Shown here: one piece after another, positions 34,445 through 43,232 of the stretch
How the letters are laid out: every line of letters starts with the position of its first letter
Position numbering within the stretch: position 1 is the first letter of the stretch
NCBI GenBank assembly: GCA_964497585.1
Contig: CAZCDS010000010.1
Span: forward strand, 62,001-126,000
Direction of reading: 5' to 3'
Length of the DNA: 64,000 nucleotides
Source: CAZCDS01 sp964497585
GTDB taxonomy: Bacteria; Desulfobacterota; Desulfomonilia; Desulfomonilales; Desulfomonilaceae
Made by a program: the position numbers and the translations under genes
The notes under the pieces: generated by a model
The model's database searches: none
Told to the model about the DNA's origin: nothing
What the model saw: only the letters and a program-made list of their open reading frames with translations

Positions 34445-35893
34445 ATGCAGATCATCCGCGACTTTCTTTATTCGATAAGCGCAGTCAATGTCATAGACAT
34501 GCTGATCATCGCCAGCCTAATCTATTTCGTGCTGGCCTGGTTCATAGGGACGCGTTCGTTCCAGATCCTTGCGACACTCATAGGCATGGGGCTGCTGTAC
34601 TATGCTGCGTCCAGTTTCGGGCTGATCCTCACGTCGGTCCTTTTCCAGTATCTCTGGGCGGCCATTATCATCGTGCTGGCCATCGTCTTTCAACCGGAAC
34701 TGCGGGAAATGCTGGAAAGGGCCTCGCCGATCCGGTACCTCAGCGGTCGTCACTCGACTGCGGTGGAACCGGAGGTGATCGAGGAGACGGTCAATGCGGT
34801 GGCCGAACTGGCCCGCCTGAGGATCGGGGCTCTCATCGTTTTTCAGCGGGCGGACAGATTATCTGATCTGCTACTCACGGGAAAAAGGCTTGACAGTCTG
34901 ATTTCGTCCGAAGCCCTGGTGATGATCTTTCAGAAGACGTCGCCCCTCCACGACGGCGCGGTACTCGTGCTCGATGACAGAATCAAGGCGGCGAGTTGCA
35001 TTCTCCCCCTCTCAACAGATGAGAGTCTCGGCACGCGCTTCGGAACCCGCCACCGGGCCGCTGTGGGACTTACCGAGCGTTCCGATGCAGTCTGTGTGGT
35101 GGTATCGGAGGAGCGGGGAGAAGTCTCGCTCGCCCAGCGCGGGGAAATCACCAATTACAGGAGAAAGGGTGACTTCCGTGAGGCTCTGGAGCGCAGTTTC
35201 ATTTCCGGACGCCTCTTCGAGGAGCATGTGCGTCGAGGACCGACCGGTCTGATCACCGCGAACTGGCGTCTGAAGATCCTGTCACTTGTCACCGCGGCGT
35301 TTCTTTGGTTCGTGATAGTCGGGCCCCACAGTTCAGAAATAGGCCTCTCCGTGCCAATTCAATATGCCAACCTGCCTCCGGGCATGGAGGTGACCGGAAA
35401 GTGGATGGACCGCCTCGAGGTCCGGGTGAGAGGGTCGGAGACGAGCCTGGCCAATCTCAAGCCCGGTTCCGTCAGGGCGCTGGTGGACCTGAGCAAAGTG
35501 GTGACCGGTCTGAACTTCTTCAGAATATCGAGCCAGGACATACAGGTTCCTCCGGGTATAGCCATAGCCAAGATCAGGCCGTCCGATCTGGAACTCACCG
35601 TTAGGGCCTCAGCGGAAAAGGATTTTCCTGTAGTACCAACAGTTATCGGAGCGATCCCGGCGAACATGAGAGTTTCCGTTAGACCCCGGTTGGTCAAGGT
35701 GAGAGCCCTCCCTGATGAGCTGGGACAAATCAAATCGGTCGTCACGGATCCTATTCGAATTTCCCAGTTGATCGACAAAAAGCAAAGGAAAGTCTCTGTG
35801 GCAGTCAAACCCGAATCGGTACGGATCGAAGCGATCGACCCAGCGCAAGTCAGCGTTACCCTGGAGGCCAAGGAGCGTGATGCGAGTCGATAG
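34445..35893 (+). CDS. Fusion: diadenylate cyclase CdaA + YbbR (CdaR-like) domains
   Basis: A 482-residue protein. Residues about 15-80 form three membrane helices as in CdaA. The cyclase (DAC) domain spans about 90-260 and has the active-site DGA at 170-172 and RHR at 202-204 (GTRHRAAVG). It should make cyclic di-AMP from two ATP. A fourth helix (LSLVTAAFLWFVIVG, about 278-292) is followed by two YbbR repeats (about 300-385 and 390-475; PIQYANLPPGMEVT, PVVPTVIG). In Firmicutes CdaR, a YbbR protein, is a separate extracytoplasmic regulator of CdaA; here both are one chain. The stop overlaps the next gene by 14 bases. The Shine-Dalgarno is weak. Confidence 0.9.
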   Translation: MQIIRDFLYSISAVNVIDMLIIASLIYFVLAWFIGTRSFQILATLIGMGLLYYAASSFGLILTSVLFQYLWAAIIIVLAIVFQPELREMLERASPIRYLSGRHSTAVEPEVIEETVNAVAELARLRIGALIVFQRADRLSDLLLTGKRLDSLISSEALVMIFQKTSPLHDGAVLVLDDRIKAASCILPLSTDESLGTRFGTRHRAAVGLTERSDAVCVVVSEERGEVSLAQRGEITNYRRKGDFREALERSFISGRLFEEHVRRGPTGLITANWRLKILSLVTAAFLWFVIVGPHSSEIGLSVPIQYANLPPGMEVTGKWMDRLEVRVRGSETSLANLKPGSVRALVDLSKVVTGLNFFRISSQDIQVPPGIAIAKIRPSDLELTVRASAEKDFPVVPTVIGAIPANMRVSVRPRLVKVRALPDELGQIKSVVTDPIRISQLIDKKQRKVSVAVKPESVRIEAIDPAQVSVTLEAKERDASR

Positions 35894-37331
35894 AGCAGCG
35901 ATTGTAGCTTGTTCCCAAGTCCCGGGGCCGCTCGAAGGCTTCGTGGCGTTGACAGCCAACGTTACGGAAGCATTTACGGTCGCCCTCTTACTGATCGACA
36001 ACTCCCAGGATCACCTGCGCATGGCTGCCTGCCAATCGCTGAGCGACCACGTGATCCGAAACGCCAGCCTCTCGGTCCGATCCGGGCTGTGGGCAGAACT
36101 GCTCCGCAAGGGCGCGCCTACTCAGGAACCGCACTTCGACGGAGACTCCGCGGATCTGGGCCTCTATGCAAAATCCGAGGACATCAGAGCGTACATGACC
36201 GCGCCGGTCGGAGACCGGGGACTGCTGTGGGTGGACACGCGCAGAACCTACAGCTTCACAGCCAAGGATCTGAAGATACTGGGGGAGTTTGCGCGGACGG
36301 CAGAGAGTCTCCTCGGGCTGCACCGCGCGTCGGACCGTTTGGATGGGGCTCGCTGGGCGCTGGATCTTCTTGCGAGTGTGATCCCGGAAGGGGAGGACCT
36401 GTCGGATTTAGAGAACCACGGCCTCGATTTCTTCGTCAAGAGGCTCATGGAAAAGGGCGGGTTCGACGGTGCGCTCGCAGCGATCGAGGTTGACCGCGGC
36501 CAGATCCTGCGTATCGCGGCGTCGGAGGGATTCGCGCCATGGGTGCGCAGGGGCAGGCTCGTTCGTAAGCGCCAGGGCGCCGTCAAACTGGCGCTGGAAA
36601 GCCAAACGCCGTTTGTCATCACCGACGCGGACCGGGACGCGTCTCCACCGACTCTCTTCCACCGCAACGAAAGAGTAGGCTTCGACGTCAAGAGCCTTGT
36701 GGTGGTTCCCTGTTCAGGAGGACCGCAAGATGGCGTACTTCTCATGGCGTCAGCAAGGCCCGATCCGCGGCTGGAGGGAGCGGAGACTACCATGCAGATC
36801 CTGAAGGGACTTGTCGGGCTTGTGCAGTCCGCGTCCTTTCATCAGCGCCTCCTTGCGCGGGTACGAAGACACGATGGAGAATCGGGCCTGGTCTCCGAGG
36901 GGTACTTCCGCCAGATGAGTGGCGAGCTCTTCGCCGGCGTGAAGGAACGAAAGGGAAAACTCGTGCTGCTGCTTTCACAGGTGACTGACATGGACAGGAT
37001 CTATGTGCAGCACGATCATGCTCTGGTCAATCGTTTCCTCGAAGCGTTCACGGACCGCTTTGGAAAAACCGCTCGCAGGCAAGGGGTCATAGGCAAGTTT
37101 CGAACCGGTGGGTTCGGTCTCATCCTGGAGGATCTCCCCATGCGGGAAATGGACCGCCTCATTGAGAGGACGCTTCAAGCCCTCGCGCCGGGCCGAATCG
37201 ATCTCGGTGGAGAAGAGATACGTTTCCGCGTACGCGTGAGTGCGGCTCACTACCCGGGGGACTGCAGCGATCTTCCCGGATTGTGGGAGACCGCCCTGAG
37301 CAGGCTGGACGCGCCGGTTCCTGGGCCTTGA
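35880..37331 (+). CDS. GAF-domain protein with degenerate GGDEF domain
   Basis: The start is ATG 35880 (MRVDRAAIVACSQ), with aaggagcg upstream, inside the end of the cyclase gene. Of 483 residues, about 15-150 and 160-320 are GAF-like (ALLLIDNSQDHLRMAA; LRIAASEGFAPWVRRGRLV; SLVVVPCSGG). Residues about 340-480 keep the layout of a GGDEF domain (DHALVNRFLEAFTDRFGKTA, then GKFRTGGFGLILED) but the signature GGDEF site reads RTGGFG, so cyclic di-GMP synthesis is unlikely; a nucleotide-sensing role remains possible. It probably senses a ligand and acts with the cyclase or with MreB, which follows 94 bases on. The exact role is unknown. Confidence 0.75.
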   Translation: MRVDRAAIVACSQVPGPLEGFVALTANVTEAFTVALLLIDNSQDHLRMAACQSLSDHVIRNASLSVRSGLWAELLRKGAPTQEPHFDGDSADLGLYAKSEDIRAYMTAPVGDRGLLWVDTRRTYSFTAKDLKILGEFARTAESLLGLHRASDRLDGARWALDLLASVIPEGEDLSDLENHGLDFFVKRLMEKGGFDGALAAIEVDRGQILRIAASEGFAPWVRRGRLVRKRQGAVKLALESQTPFVITDADRDASPPTLFHRNERVGFDVKSLVVVPCSGGPQDGVLLMASARPDPRLEGAETTMQILKGLVGLVQSASFHQRLLARVRRHDGESGLVSEGYFRQMSGELFAGVKERKGKLVLLLSQVTDMDRIYVQHDHALVNRFLEAFTDRFGKTARRQGVIGKFRTGGFGLILEDLPMREMDRLIERTLQALAPGRIDLGGEEIRFRVRVSAAHYPGDCSDLPGLWETALSRLDAPVPGP

Positions 37332-37425
37332 CTTCGTGCCGAAGCACGGTGTGGAGACACTCTCAACGAGACCGACCTCGCCCTATTCGCTCCTCGATTG
37401 CCAATCGTCAGAGCCGGCCATTCAC

Positions 37426-38475
37426 ATGAGCTTCCTGAAGAAAGTGCGGCGAGTTCTTGGTACAGTAAGTGGTCGACTGCGCATTGACCTTGCCATGGAT
37501 CTGGGAACTGCCAACACTCTCATATACCTCAGAGATAAAGGAATTGTCGTCAATGAGCCTTCCGCGGTGGCCATCGACAGCCGGAGCAATCGGATCGTTG
37601 CCGTCGGGACCGACGCGTGGGAGTACCTTGGCCGCACCCCACCCTGGATCAAAGCCGTTCGCCCGCTCAAGGACGGAGTGATCGCGGATTTCGACTCAGC
37701 CATGGCCATGATTAGGGGATTCCTGGTCCGGGTCTTTCGACCGCGCGCCTGGGCCTCTCCGAGAATCGTCATCGGTATCCCGTCCGGGATTACCCAGGTT
37801 GAAAAGCGAGCTGTAAAGGATTCAGCGTATCAGGCCGGCGCACGGGAGATCTTCCTCGTAGAAGAGCCCATGGCCGCTGCCATAGGTGCCGGATTGGACG
37901 TCGAGCGTCCAACGGGCAACGCCGTAGTCGACATCGGAGGGGGAACCACAGAGGTTGCCGTCATCTCGCTCTGTTCGACCGCGTACTGCGAATCGGTCCG
38001 GGTCGCGGGAGATGAGATGGATGAGGCGATTGTCCGGTTCCTGTACCGGACCATGCGCATCGAGATCACTCCCGCGATGGCAGAGGCTATAAAGCTACGC
38101 ATCGGATGTGCAATCCCCACGGGGCCCGAGCGACGCATGGAGGTCACCGGTAAGGAGGTCGGCCGTGGAGGTCCCCGCACCGTGGAAATCTCCTCCCTGC
38201 AGCTCAGCGAAGCCCTTACCGAGCCCGTGGACGCGATCCTCGACGCGATCCGCCGCGCACTGGAAAACACTCCGCCCGCGCTTCTGTCGGACATCAAAGA
38301 CCGGGGGATTATCCTTGCTGGAGGAGGAGCTCTCCTCCCGGGACTCGACGTCCTCGTTGAGCAGATGACCGGAATCAGAGCCCTGGTCGCGGAAGACCCG
38401 CTCACTTCGGTCGTTCACGGCTGCGGCACGGCCATTGAAGATCTTCGGAGATGGAGACGGATCTTCGTGGCCTGA
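37426..38475 (+). CDS. mreB: Rod-shape actin-like protein MreB
   Basis: A 349-residue protein from ATG 37426 (MSFLKKVRRVLG); the frame is open 90 bases further left but those residues are not family-like. Actin-fold motifs are present: phosphate 1 LAMDLGTANTLIY, EEPMAAAIGAGLD, phosphate 2 AVVDIGGGTTEVAVIS and ILAGGGALLPGLD. MreB forms membrane-bound filaments that direct lateral wall synthesis. The usual mreC-mreD partners do not follow here; instead an Ahb-like gene comes next. Residues look intact. Confidence 0.95.
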   Translation: MSFLKKVRRVLGTVSGRLRIDLAMDLGTANTLIYLRDKGIVVNEPSAVAIDSRSNRIVAVGTDAWEYLGRTPPWIKAVRPLKDGVIADFDSAMAMIRGFLVRVFRPRAWASPRIVIGIPSGITQVEKRAVKDSAYQAGAREIFLVEEPMAAAIGAGLDVERPTGNAVVDIGGGTTEVAVISLCSTAYCESVRVAGDEMDEAIVRFLYRTMRIEITPAMAEAIKLRIGCAIPTGPERRMEVTGKEVGRGGPRTVEISSLQLSEALTEPVDAILDAIRRALENTPPALLSDIKDRGIILAGGGALLPGLDVLVEQMTGIRALVAEDPLTSVVHGCGTAIEDLRRWRRIFVA

Positions 38476-38712
38476 TACCTATCGTCTCCCCGACAGGGAA
38501 CACGGCACCTCACCTCGCGATCTGTTTTCGGTTAGTTAGGAGAAGTAAGGGGAAAAGAGCGCAGACACAATCTCTATGCGTGGACTTGGCGGGTGCACCG
38601 TCCTCTTTCTTGATCGAGCAGCGAATCTGTGGTTGTATTGGGGCTCGGCTCCTTTTTTCCGGTTCTTTCGGTACTTCCGGGACACCGCATGACTCGAGGC
38701 AGTTACTGTACC

Positions 38713-39156
38713 ATGGATGACAGAGATCGAGAACTGCTGAACGAAGTCCAGGCTGACTTCCCGGTCGAACCCCACCCGTACCGCGTTGTGGGGGAACGAG
38801 TTGGTATGTCCGAGGCAGAGGTCCTCGAACGCATAGCCAAGCTCAAGGGTAAAGGGATCATCCGGCGATTCGGCGCGTCCATCAACTCGCGCCGCGTCGG
38901 ATTTGTCAGTACTCTCCTCGCTGCCCAGGTGCCGCGAGAGGCATTCGAGTCATTTGTCCGGACTGTCAACGCTTGTCCGGGAGTGACCCACAACTACAAG
39001 CGCAAACACGCGTACAATGTCTGGTTCACGCTCATATCCCCATCCCGGGAAGACAAGGACCGCGCCGTGGCTGAACTCGTAGAAAAGACCGGGGTCCCTA
39101 TCCTTGAACTCCCAGCCAAACGAATCTTCAAGATCAGAGTCGATTTCAAGTTTTGA
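38713..39156 (+). CDS. AhbA/AhbB-type siroheme decarboxylase subunit (Lrp/AsnC-like)
   Basis: A 147-residue protein. It has an N-terminal winged helix (ADFPVEPHPYRVVGERVGMS) and an Lrp-like C-terminal part with the diagnostic FGASINSRRVGF and PGVTHNYKRKHAYNVWFTLI. These match the NirDLGH/Ahb family. AhbA and AhbB together decarboxylate siroheme to didecarboxysiroheme in the alternative haem pathway of sulfate reducers and archaea. The second subunit and AhbC/D are not in the window. Alternatively it is a transcription regulator of the Lrp type, but the HNY...YNVWFT signature favours the enzyme. ATG 38713 is preferred; ATG 38689 is possible. Confidence 0.8.
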   Translation: MDDRDRELLNEVQADFPVEPHPYRVVGERVGMSEAEVLERIAKLKGKGIIRRFGASINSRRVGFVSTLLAAQVPREAFESFVRTVNACPGVTHNYKRKHAYNVWFTLISPSREDKDRAVAELVEKTGVPILELPAKRIFKIRVDFKF

Positions 39157-39229
39157 CGAAAACTCCCTGTGGGGCCATAATCAAGCGAGGGCTAGACCGA
39201 ATGTTGCAGGGCAGGCGGTTGTTGGCCGT

Positions 39230-39505
39230 CTAGTAGGGAGGCCAACAGGGATGGGCCCGGTGCGGCTGCGGGGGCATTGTGGCCCAGGTCTTTGGCTTGG
39301 GATTCCGTATGCCGTTGAAGATACCGACAGGTAGGCGCAGAAACGCATACGGGAAGTAGAGAAGGCTGGCGGTGAGAGAGTTCTCCTCGTGAAGCATGGC
39401 GGACCAATAGGCCGAATCTTCCGCCTCCTGACTGCCCCCGATGGCAAGGCAGGGAAGCGTCAACACGACTACGCACAGGCCGAGTGCGAAGAGTTTTCTC
39501 GTCAT
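39230..39505 (-). CDS. Small exported protein
   Basis: A 91-residue protein with a good signal peptide (KLFALGLCVVVLTLPCLAIG) and ggag seven bases before ATG 39505. The mature part has a hydrophobic stretch SLLYFPYAFLRLPVGIFNG and a Pro-rich, His-containing end. I do not recognise it; PYAFLRLPVG..NG is reminiscent of small exported hypothetical proteins of Desulfobacterota. Convergent with the Ahb-like gene. Confidence 0.6.
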   Translation of the reverse strand: MTRKLFALGLCVVVLTLPCLAIGGSQEAEDSAYWSAMLHEENSLTASLLYFPYAFLRLPVGIFNGIRNPKPKTWATMPPQPHRAHPCWPPY

Positions 39506-39800
39506 GATGGCTCCACGGGAAATTTGTTATAGATTGCCACAAAACAGGGCCCCCTGTCAAGTAACGATCCGGCCACTGAAAGACTAATCGTCAGAGACAA
39601 CAGCTCAACGGGAGTGACACCTGGGTCTCTGAACTTCGTATTCTTTGTCAGACCTTGCCCAGGCATGCCTTCTCAACGCCGGCGTCCTGACGCGAGGAAG
39701 CGGGGTACGAGAGGAAATGGCTTGTTTGCCTTACGGGCGGGTATCTTAGTGGTGGAAACCTCGTGTATTCTGTACGCCATTTAGTGCACGGTCGCCGGTA
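39506..39800. other. Gene-free stretch
   Basis: Just under 300 bases between the small exported protein and the DUF1615 gene end. It should hold the promoter of the small exported protein (around 39510-39560, reverse strand), but I cannot place boxes with confidence. Confidence 0.4.
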
Positions 39801-41306
39801 TCAGGGGTCTCGGTCCCACGGTACCGAGTTAAGGTATCGGTCGAGCTTCTTGAGATAGACCTGGGTCTTCCACCTCATGCCGTGCTTTATCTGGGCCTCC
39901 CGTCCCATCCAGAGTTCCCCGATCACCGCGAAGGGGGTCTCGCCGAACTTCTCTCGGTGCGCCTGGGCGAGGATACGGTGCACGTCGGTGTACACGTAGT
40001 AAGGATCTTTTTCGAGGACAAAGGCCCTCATCACGTCCCTCCGGGAGAGGCTCGGAAATGCTTTCATCACGGCCTTGACGGTCATCGACTCGCGGTCGAG
40101 GGGGCGTCCCTCATCGTCGTAGAGGAGGAAGTCCCCGTCAAGCGGAATATCAAGGCCGGACAGGTCCCGGATTCTGATCTGTTCCATCATGTTACGACTG
40201 GAAAAAGGACCGTAATGGTAGTCCATGCCGACAAAGAAGAGCCATGAGAGGTCGCTGGGAGTCGCGTAATGGGTCGCGTACTGCACAAACATCGGTTTGA
40301 GAGCGGCTATCCCCACGTCAATACCGCCGACGAGTGTGTACATGTAGTCCGAAAGCTGGAGATCTGTGAAATGCTCTCCCCGTTCTCTCATCACCTGACG
40401 GGCACGGTTGAAGTTCAGTTGCATGGACCCCTTGGTTCTCACCACGTGGGCCAGCCGGTCGATGCCCTTGAGGACCCGCTTGCGGAGGAAGTCGGGTAGT
40501 GCGGGGACATCTCTTTTCAGATCCATCGCGATGGCCTTCGCGACAAGCTCTACATCCCCTTCGGTTCGGCAGGCAAGAAGCTTCGGATAGTACCGGGCCC
40601 GGTATTTGGCGTAGATCTGGGGGACCGGCGGCACTGACAGGAGCGGCCCCATCTTCTCTTGGAGTTTCTGCTCGGCACGCTGGAGCAGGCCGGACATGTC
40701 CTCGCCTGCCGACGTATCGACGCACAGGGGGTCGACGCTAAAGCTCGATTCTATGGAGATGATACAGGCAGTAAGGCCAAGAATCTCCTTGCACAGCGGT
40801 AGACGGTTCAGTTCTACCGCGCGTATGATTCCCTCAATCCACTGTGCCTCCTGGGCAGGAGGGCACGCCAGCGGAGGGGCCGAGACAAAACTGGCCAGCC
40901 ACCGGGCCGCGGACTCCCGGTCAAGAAGTCGAACCGTCCCGAGCATGAGCTGCTTCTCTTGCTCCACTGCCGGTTCGAGAGCCCTCATGTCAAGAGTCCG
41001 TTGGTCAACGGTTCCGTTCTTCTTCACCTCCGGTTCAGCGGTGGTTTCGGAAGCCCCACCCCCGGGAGATTGTATCGTATCGGGGATCGGCCTGGGAGAT
41101 CTCTCCAGGTTTGCCCGCGGGTTCGCGGAAGGGCTCGCAGAGAGCGCATCTCGCGCAGGCTTGTCGGGGACGATCGTCAGTTCACTGCCACATGCGAGAG
41201 TCACACCCGTAAGGAGAATCGCGGCAAGGAAGAATAGTGCGGCGAATCCTACACCTGGATTCTTCAGGGCGGTTCCGACTGGAGATTTATTCATAACGAC
41301 CGTCAT
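39801..41306 (-). CDS. DUF1615 family exported protein
   Basis: About 501 residues from ATG 41306 (gtgag upstream); 41294 (MNKSPVGTAL) is an alternative. A signal or lipoprotein-like N-terminus (FFLAAILLTGVTLACG) is followed by a Pro/Ser-rich region. The rest resembles DUF1615 proteins as I recall them: ITACIISIESSF-like LTACIISIESSFSVDPL, the block GSMQLNFNRARQVMRERG, YTLVGGIDVGIAAL and IPLDGDFLLYDDEGRP. The first Glu of IESSF in this context resembles the catalytic Glu of lytic transglycosylases, so a peptidoglycan-active enzyme is a reasonable inference. No partners. Confidence 0.7.
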   Translation of the reverse strand: MTVVMNKSPVGTALKNPGVGFAALFFLAAILLTGVTLACGSELTIVPDKPARDALSASPSANPRANLERSPRPIPDTIQSPGGGASETTAEPEVKKNGTVDQRTLDMRALEPAVEQEKQLMLGTVRLLDRESAARWLASFVSAPPLACPPAQEAQWIEGIIRAVELNRLPLCKEILGLTACIISIESSFSVDPLCVDTSAGEDMSGLLQRAEQKLQEKMGPLLSVPPVPQIYAKYRARYYPKLLACRTEGDVELVAKAIAMDLKRDVPALPDFLRKRVLKGIDRLAHVVRTKGSMQLNFNRARQVMRERGEHFTDLQLSDYMYTLVGGIDVGIAALKPMFVQYATHYATPSDLSWLFFVGMDYHYGPFSSRNMMEQIRIRDLSGLDIPLDGDFLLYDDEGRPLDRESMTVKAVMKAFPSLSRRDVMRAFVLEKDPYYVYTDVHRILAQAHREKFGETPFAVIGELWMGREAQIKHGMRWKTQVYLKKLDRYLNSVPWDRDP

Positions 41307-41742
41307 GCCGCTCACCGTGATAGATCTGATGGCCGCGAATGTCAACGAGCGGGATATGAAATTCGGTTCCTGTCAACAACTTCGCGAGGAGTCACAAATC
41401 CGCAGTCTCGAAAAGGCCGCTTCCCGCAGAAACACACAAAGGGTGATTCGGAGCCCCGAAGAACCGGTAACTCGTAGGCCTTCCTGACGAGAGTCGACGC
41501 CGTTCAGCCTTGTGGTGGGCAAGGGTTTGGAGCTGGCGGAGAGATCAGTCTTTTCTGGTCAAGCCAGGGTAGGAGGAGACTATTCACGATTCGGTATGAG
41601 TGTCGGCTTTGAGTTGGCTCCAGAACGGGATGGAGCGCCCTCACTGCTCGTGAGATAGCGCTCCGATCAATTGGTCTCGTGTGATGAGCTTTTGGGAAGA
41701 CCTGGTTACCTGGTTGCGCCGGGTCCGGGGCTTCCTCCTGGA
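41307..41742. other. Gene-free stretch
   Basis: About 430 bases between the DUF1615 gene and the end of rpoH, both on the minus strand. It must contain the DUF1615 promoter and the end of the rpoH transcript. I saw no clear hairpin with a T run and no supported gene. Confidence 0.45.
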
Positions 41743-42597
41743 TCATGCGGCCTGGAGGCTTTCCAGGAATTGTGGTGAGAACTCAGCCTTGAGCTTGTTC
41801 AGGGCTCTTTTCTCGAGCTGGCGTATCCGTTCGCGGCTTGTCCCGAAGTGTTCGCCCAGCTTCTGCAGCGTCCATGTGGGCTCTTCGAGAAAACGCTTAC
41901 GGATGATGAAGCACTCCCGCTGATCGAGCTTCGAAAGAGCTTCCTTGGCCGCTCCGGAAAGCTGAGTTTCCGATTCCTTCTCCATGAGCACGGCCTCTTG
42001 GTCGTCAGAGGGATCTTCCAGAAGGTCCATACCGGTGACGTCCTTGTCTACGCCGACCGGCTGGTCGAGCGACCACTCCCTGGCTTTGACTCTGGCCTCC
42101 ATCTCGATCACTTCATCCTCCTTCACCTGGAGGTCTTCGGCCAGGTCCTTGATCCGGGCTGCCCGCGCGTCCTCATCAAAATGCTCTCCGATGTCGCCGA
42201 TCCGGAAAAAGAGCTTCCTTTGGGCCTGCGTGGTACCCAGCTTGACGAGGTTCCACGATTTGAGGATGAAGTTCTTGATGTACGCCTTGATCCACCAGAC
42301 GGCAAAAGAGACCAGCCTGAATCCCCGATACGGATCAAATCTCTTGACCGCCTTCATCAGTCCGATAGTCCCCTCCTGGATCAGGTCCTGGACGGGAATC
42401 TGGTAGTGACGATACTGAAAAGCTACCTTCACCACAAATGGTAAGTGAGAAACCACCAACTCGTGCGCGGCGTCGATGTCCCCCGTTTCCTTGTATTTCA
42501 CCGCGATCTCGTATTCGCGCTCCGGACTCAGGGGCTTTATCGTTCTGACCTGCGCAAGAAAACTGTCCAGCCCGTTGGCCAAAACCGGATAATTCAT
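41743..42597 (-). CDS. rpoH: Heat-shock sigma factor sigma-32
   Basis: A 284-residue sigma70-family factor. The RpoH box is QRKLFFRIG (region between 2.4 and 3.1), unique to sigma-32 proteins. Region 2 reads SHLPFVVKVAFQYRHYQIP and DLIQEGTIGLMKAVKRFDP; region 4 ends GEHFGTSRERIRQLEKRALN. The start at 42597 (MNYPVLANG) has ccggag upstream; 42603 is possible. It follows two small heat-shock genes on the same strand after a 210-base gap that holds a possible promoter of its own. It directs transcription of chaperones and proteases, likely including hslVU nearby. Confidence 0.93.
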   Translation of the reverse strand: MNYPVLANGLDSFLAQVRTIKPLSPEREYEIAVKYKETGDIDAAHELVVSHLPFVVKVAFQYRHYQIPVQDLIQEGTIGLMKAVKRFDPYRGFRLVSFAVWWIKAYIKNFILKSWNLVKLGTTQAQRKLFFRIGDIGEHFDEDARAARIKDLAEDLQVKEDEVIEMEARVKAREWSLDQPVGVDKDVTGMDLLEDPSDDQEAVLMEKESETQLSGAAKEALSKLDQRECFIIRKRFLEEPTWTLQKLGEHFGTSRERIRQLEKRALNKLKAEFSPQFLESLQAA

Positions 42598-42686
42598 TAG
42601 CATTCTCCGGAACTTATCCCCGCATTTCACAATTGGGAATAGGGATTAAGATTGCATACCACCCCGCTGCGTGGGTGAGTATTAAG

Positions 42687-42715
42687 GGATTAACCATCCC
42701 AACATTGATTGTCAA
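42687..42715 (-). promoter_or_regulatory. Possible promoter of rpoH
   Basis: On the minus strand: perfect TTGACA at 42715-42710, a 17-base spacer, and a poor -10 TAATCC at 42692-42687. It lies in the 210-base gap between the second hsp20 gene and rpoH. The weak -10 makes this tentative. Confidence 0.35.
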
Positions 42716-42807
42716 CCCACGAACGCTTTTTGTTCCGAAAAAAAAAGCAGACCCCTGTTGAGCCTTTCAGCTATCCCCCCGATATTATAAAGCAACATCG
42801 ATTGCGA

Positions 42808-43209
42808 CTATTGGGTGGCAATCGGGATTTTCCGCGGTACTGCCTTGGCCGCCTTGGGCAACACGATCCGAAGCACACCGTCTGCCAAGGAAGCAGAGAT
42901 CTTGCCCTGATCCAGCGCATCTGTCAGCGCGAAGGAACGGAAGTAGCTTCCCAGTCGATACTCCGCGAGCAAAACCTCGCCTTCCAATGGGCTCTCGGCG
43001 ACCTTCCCCACGATGGACAAGGTATCGTCGTTCAGATCAATGTCCAGGTCCTCGGGCTCCACGCCGGGCATATCGGCCACCAGGACGAGTTCCGTCGGGC
43101 TTTCATATATGTCTACCGCGGGGGTGAAGTACAGGCCTTCGTAGGTCAATTCGCCTTTCGCGGGCGTTACTTCCCTTTTTTCCGAAATCCGGATTTCCTG
43201 GTCGCCCAT
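42808..43209 (-). CDS. Small heat-shock protein, Hsp20 family (second of two)
   Basis: A 133-residue protein with the alpha-crystallin domain at about 35-125: FTPAVDIYESPTELVLVADM, PGVEPEDLDIDLNDDTL and the closing ADGVLRIVLPKA (consensus GVL.I..PK). Such proteins hold unfolded polypeptides for refolding, in the cytoplasm. ATG 43209 has gaggaggagg upstream. It follows the first hsp20 by 23 bases and precedes rpoH. Confidence 0.93.
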   Translation of the reverse strand: MGDQEIRISEKREVTPAKGELTYEGLYFTPAVDIYESPTELVLVADMPGVEPEDLDIDLNDDTLSIVGKVAESPLEGEVLLAEYRLGSYFRSFALTDALDQGKISASLADGVLRIVLPKAAKAVPRKIPIATQ

Positions 43210-43232
43210 TGTCCTCCTCCTCGCACGCGCGG

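Noticed and set aside
42720..42790. Run of T after the second hsp20 gene as a rho-independent terminator
   Set aside because: The nine-base T run on the minus strand is not preceded by a stable hairpin that I can draw.
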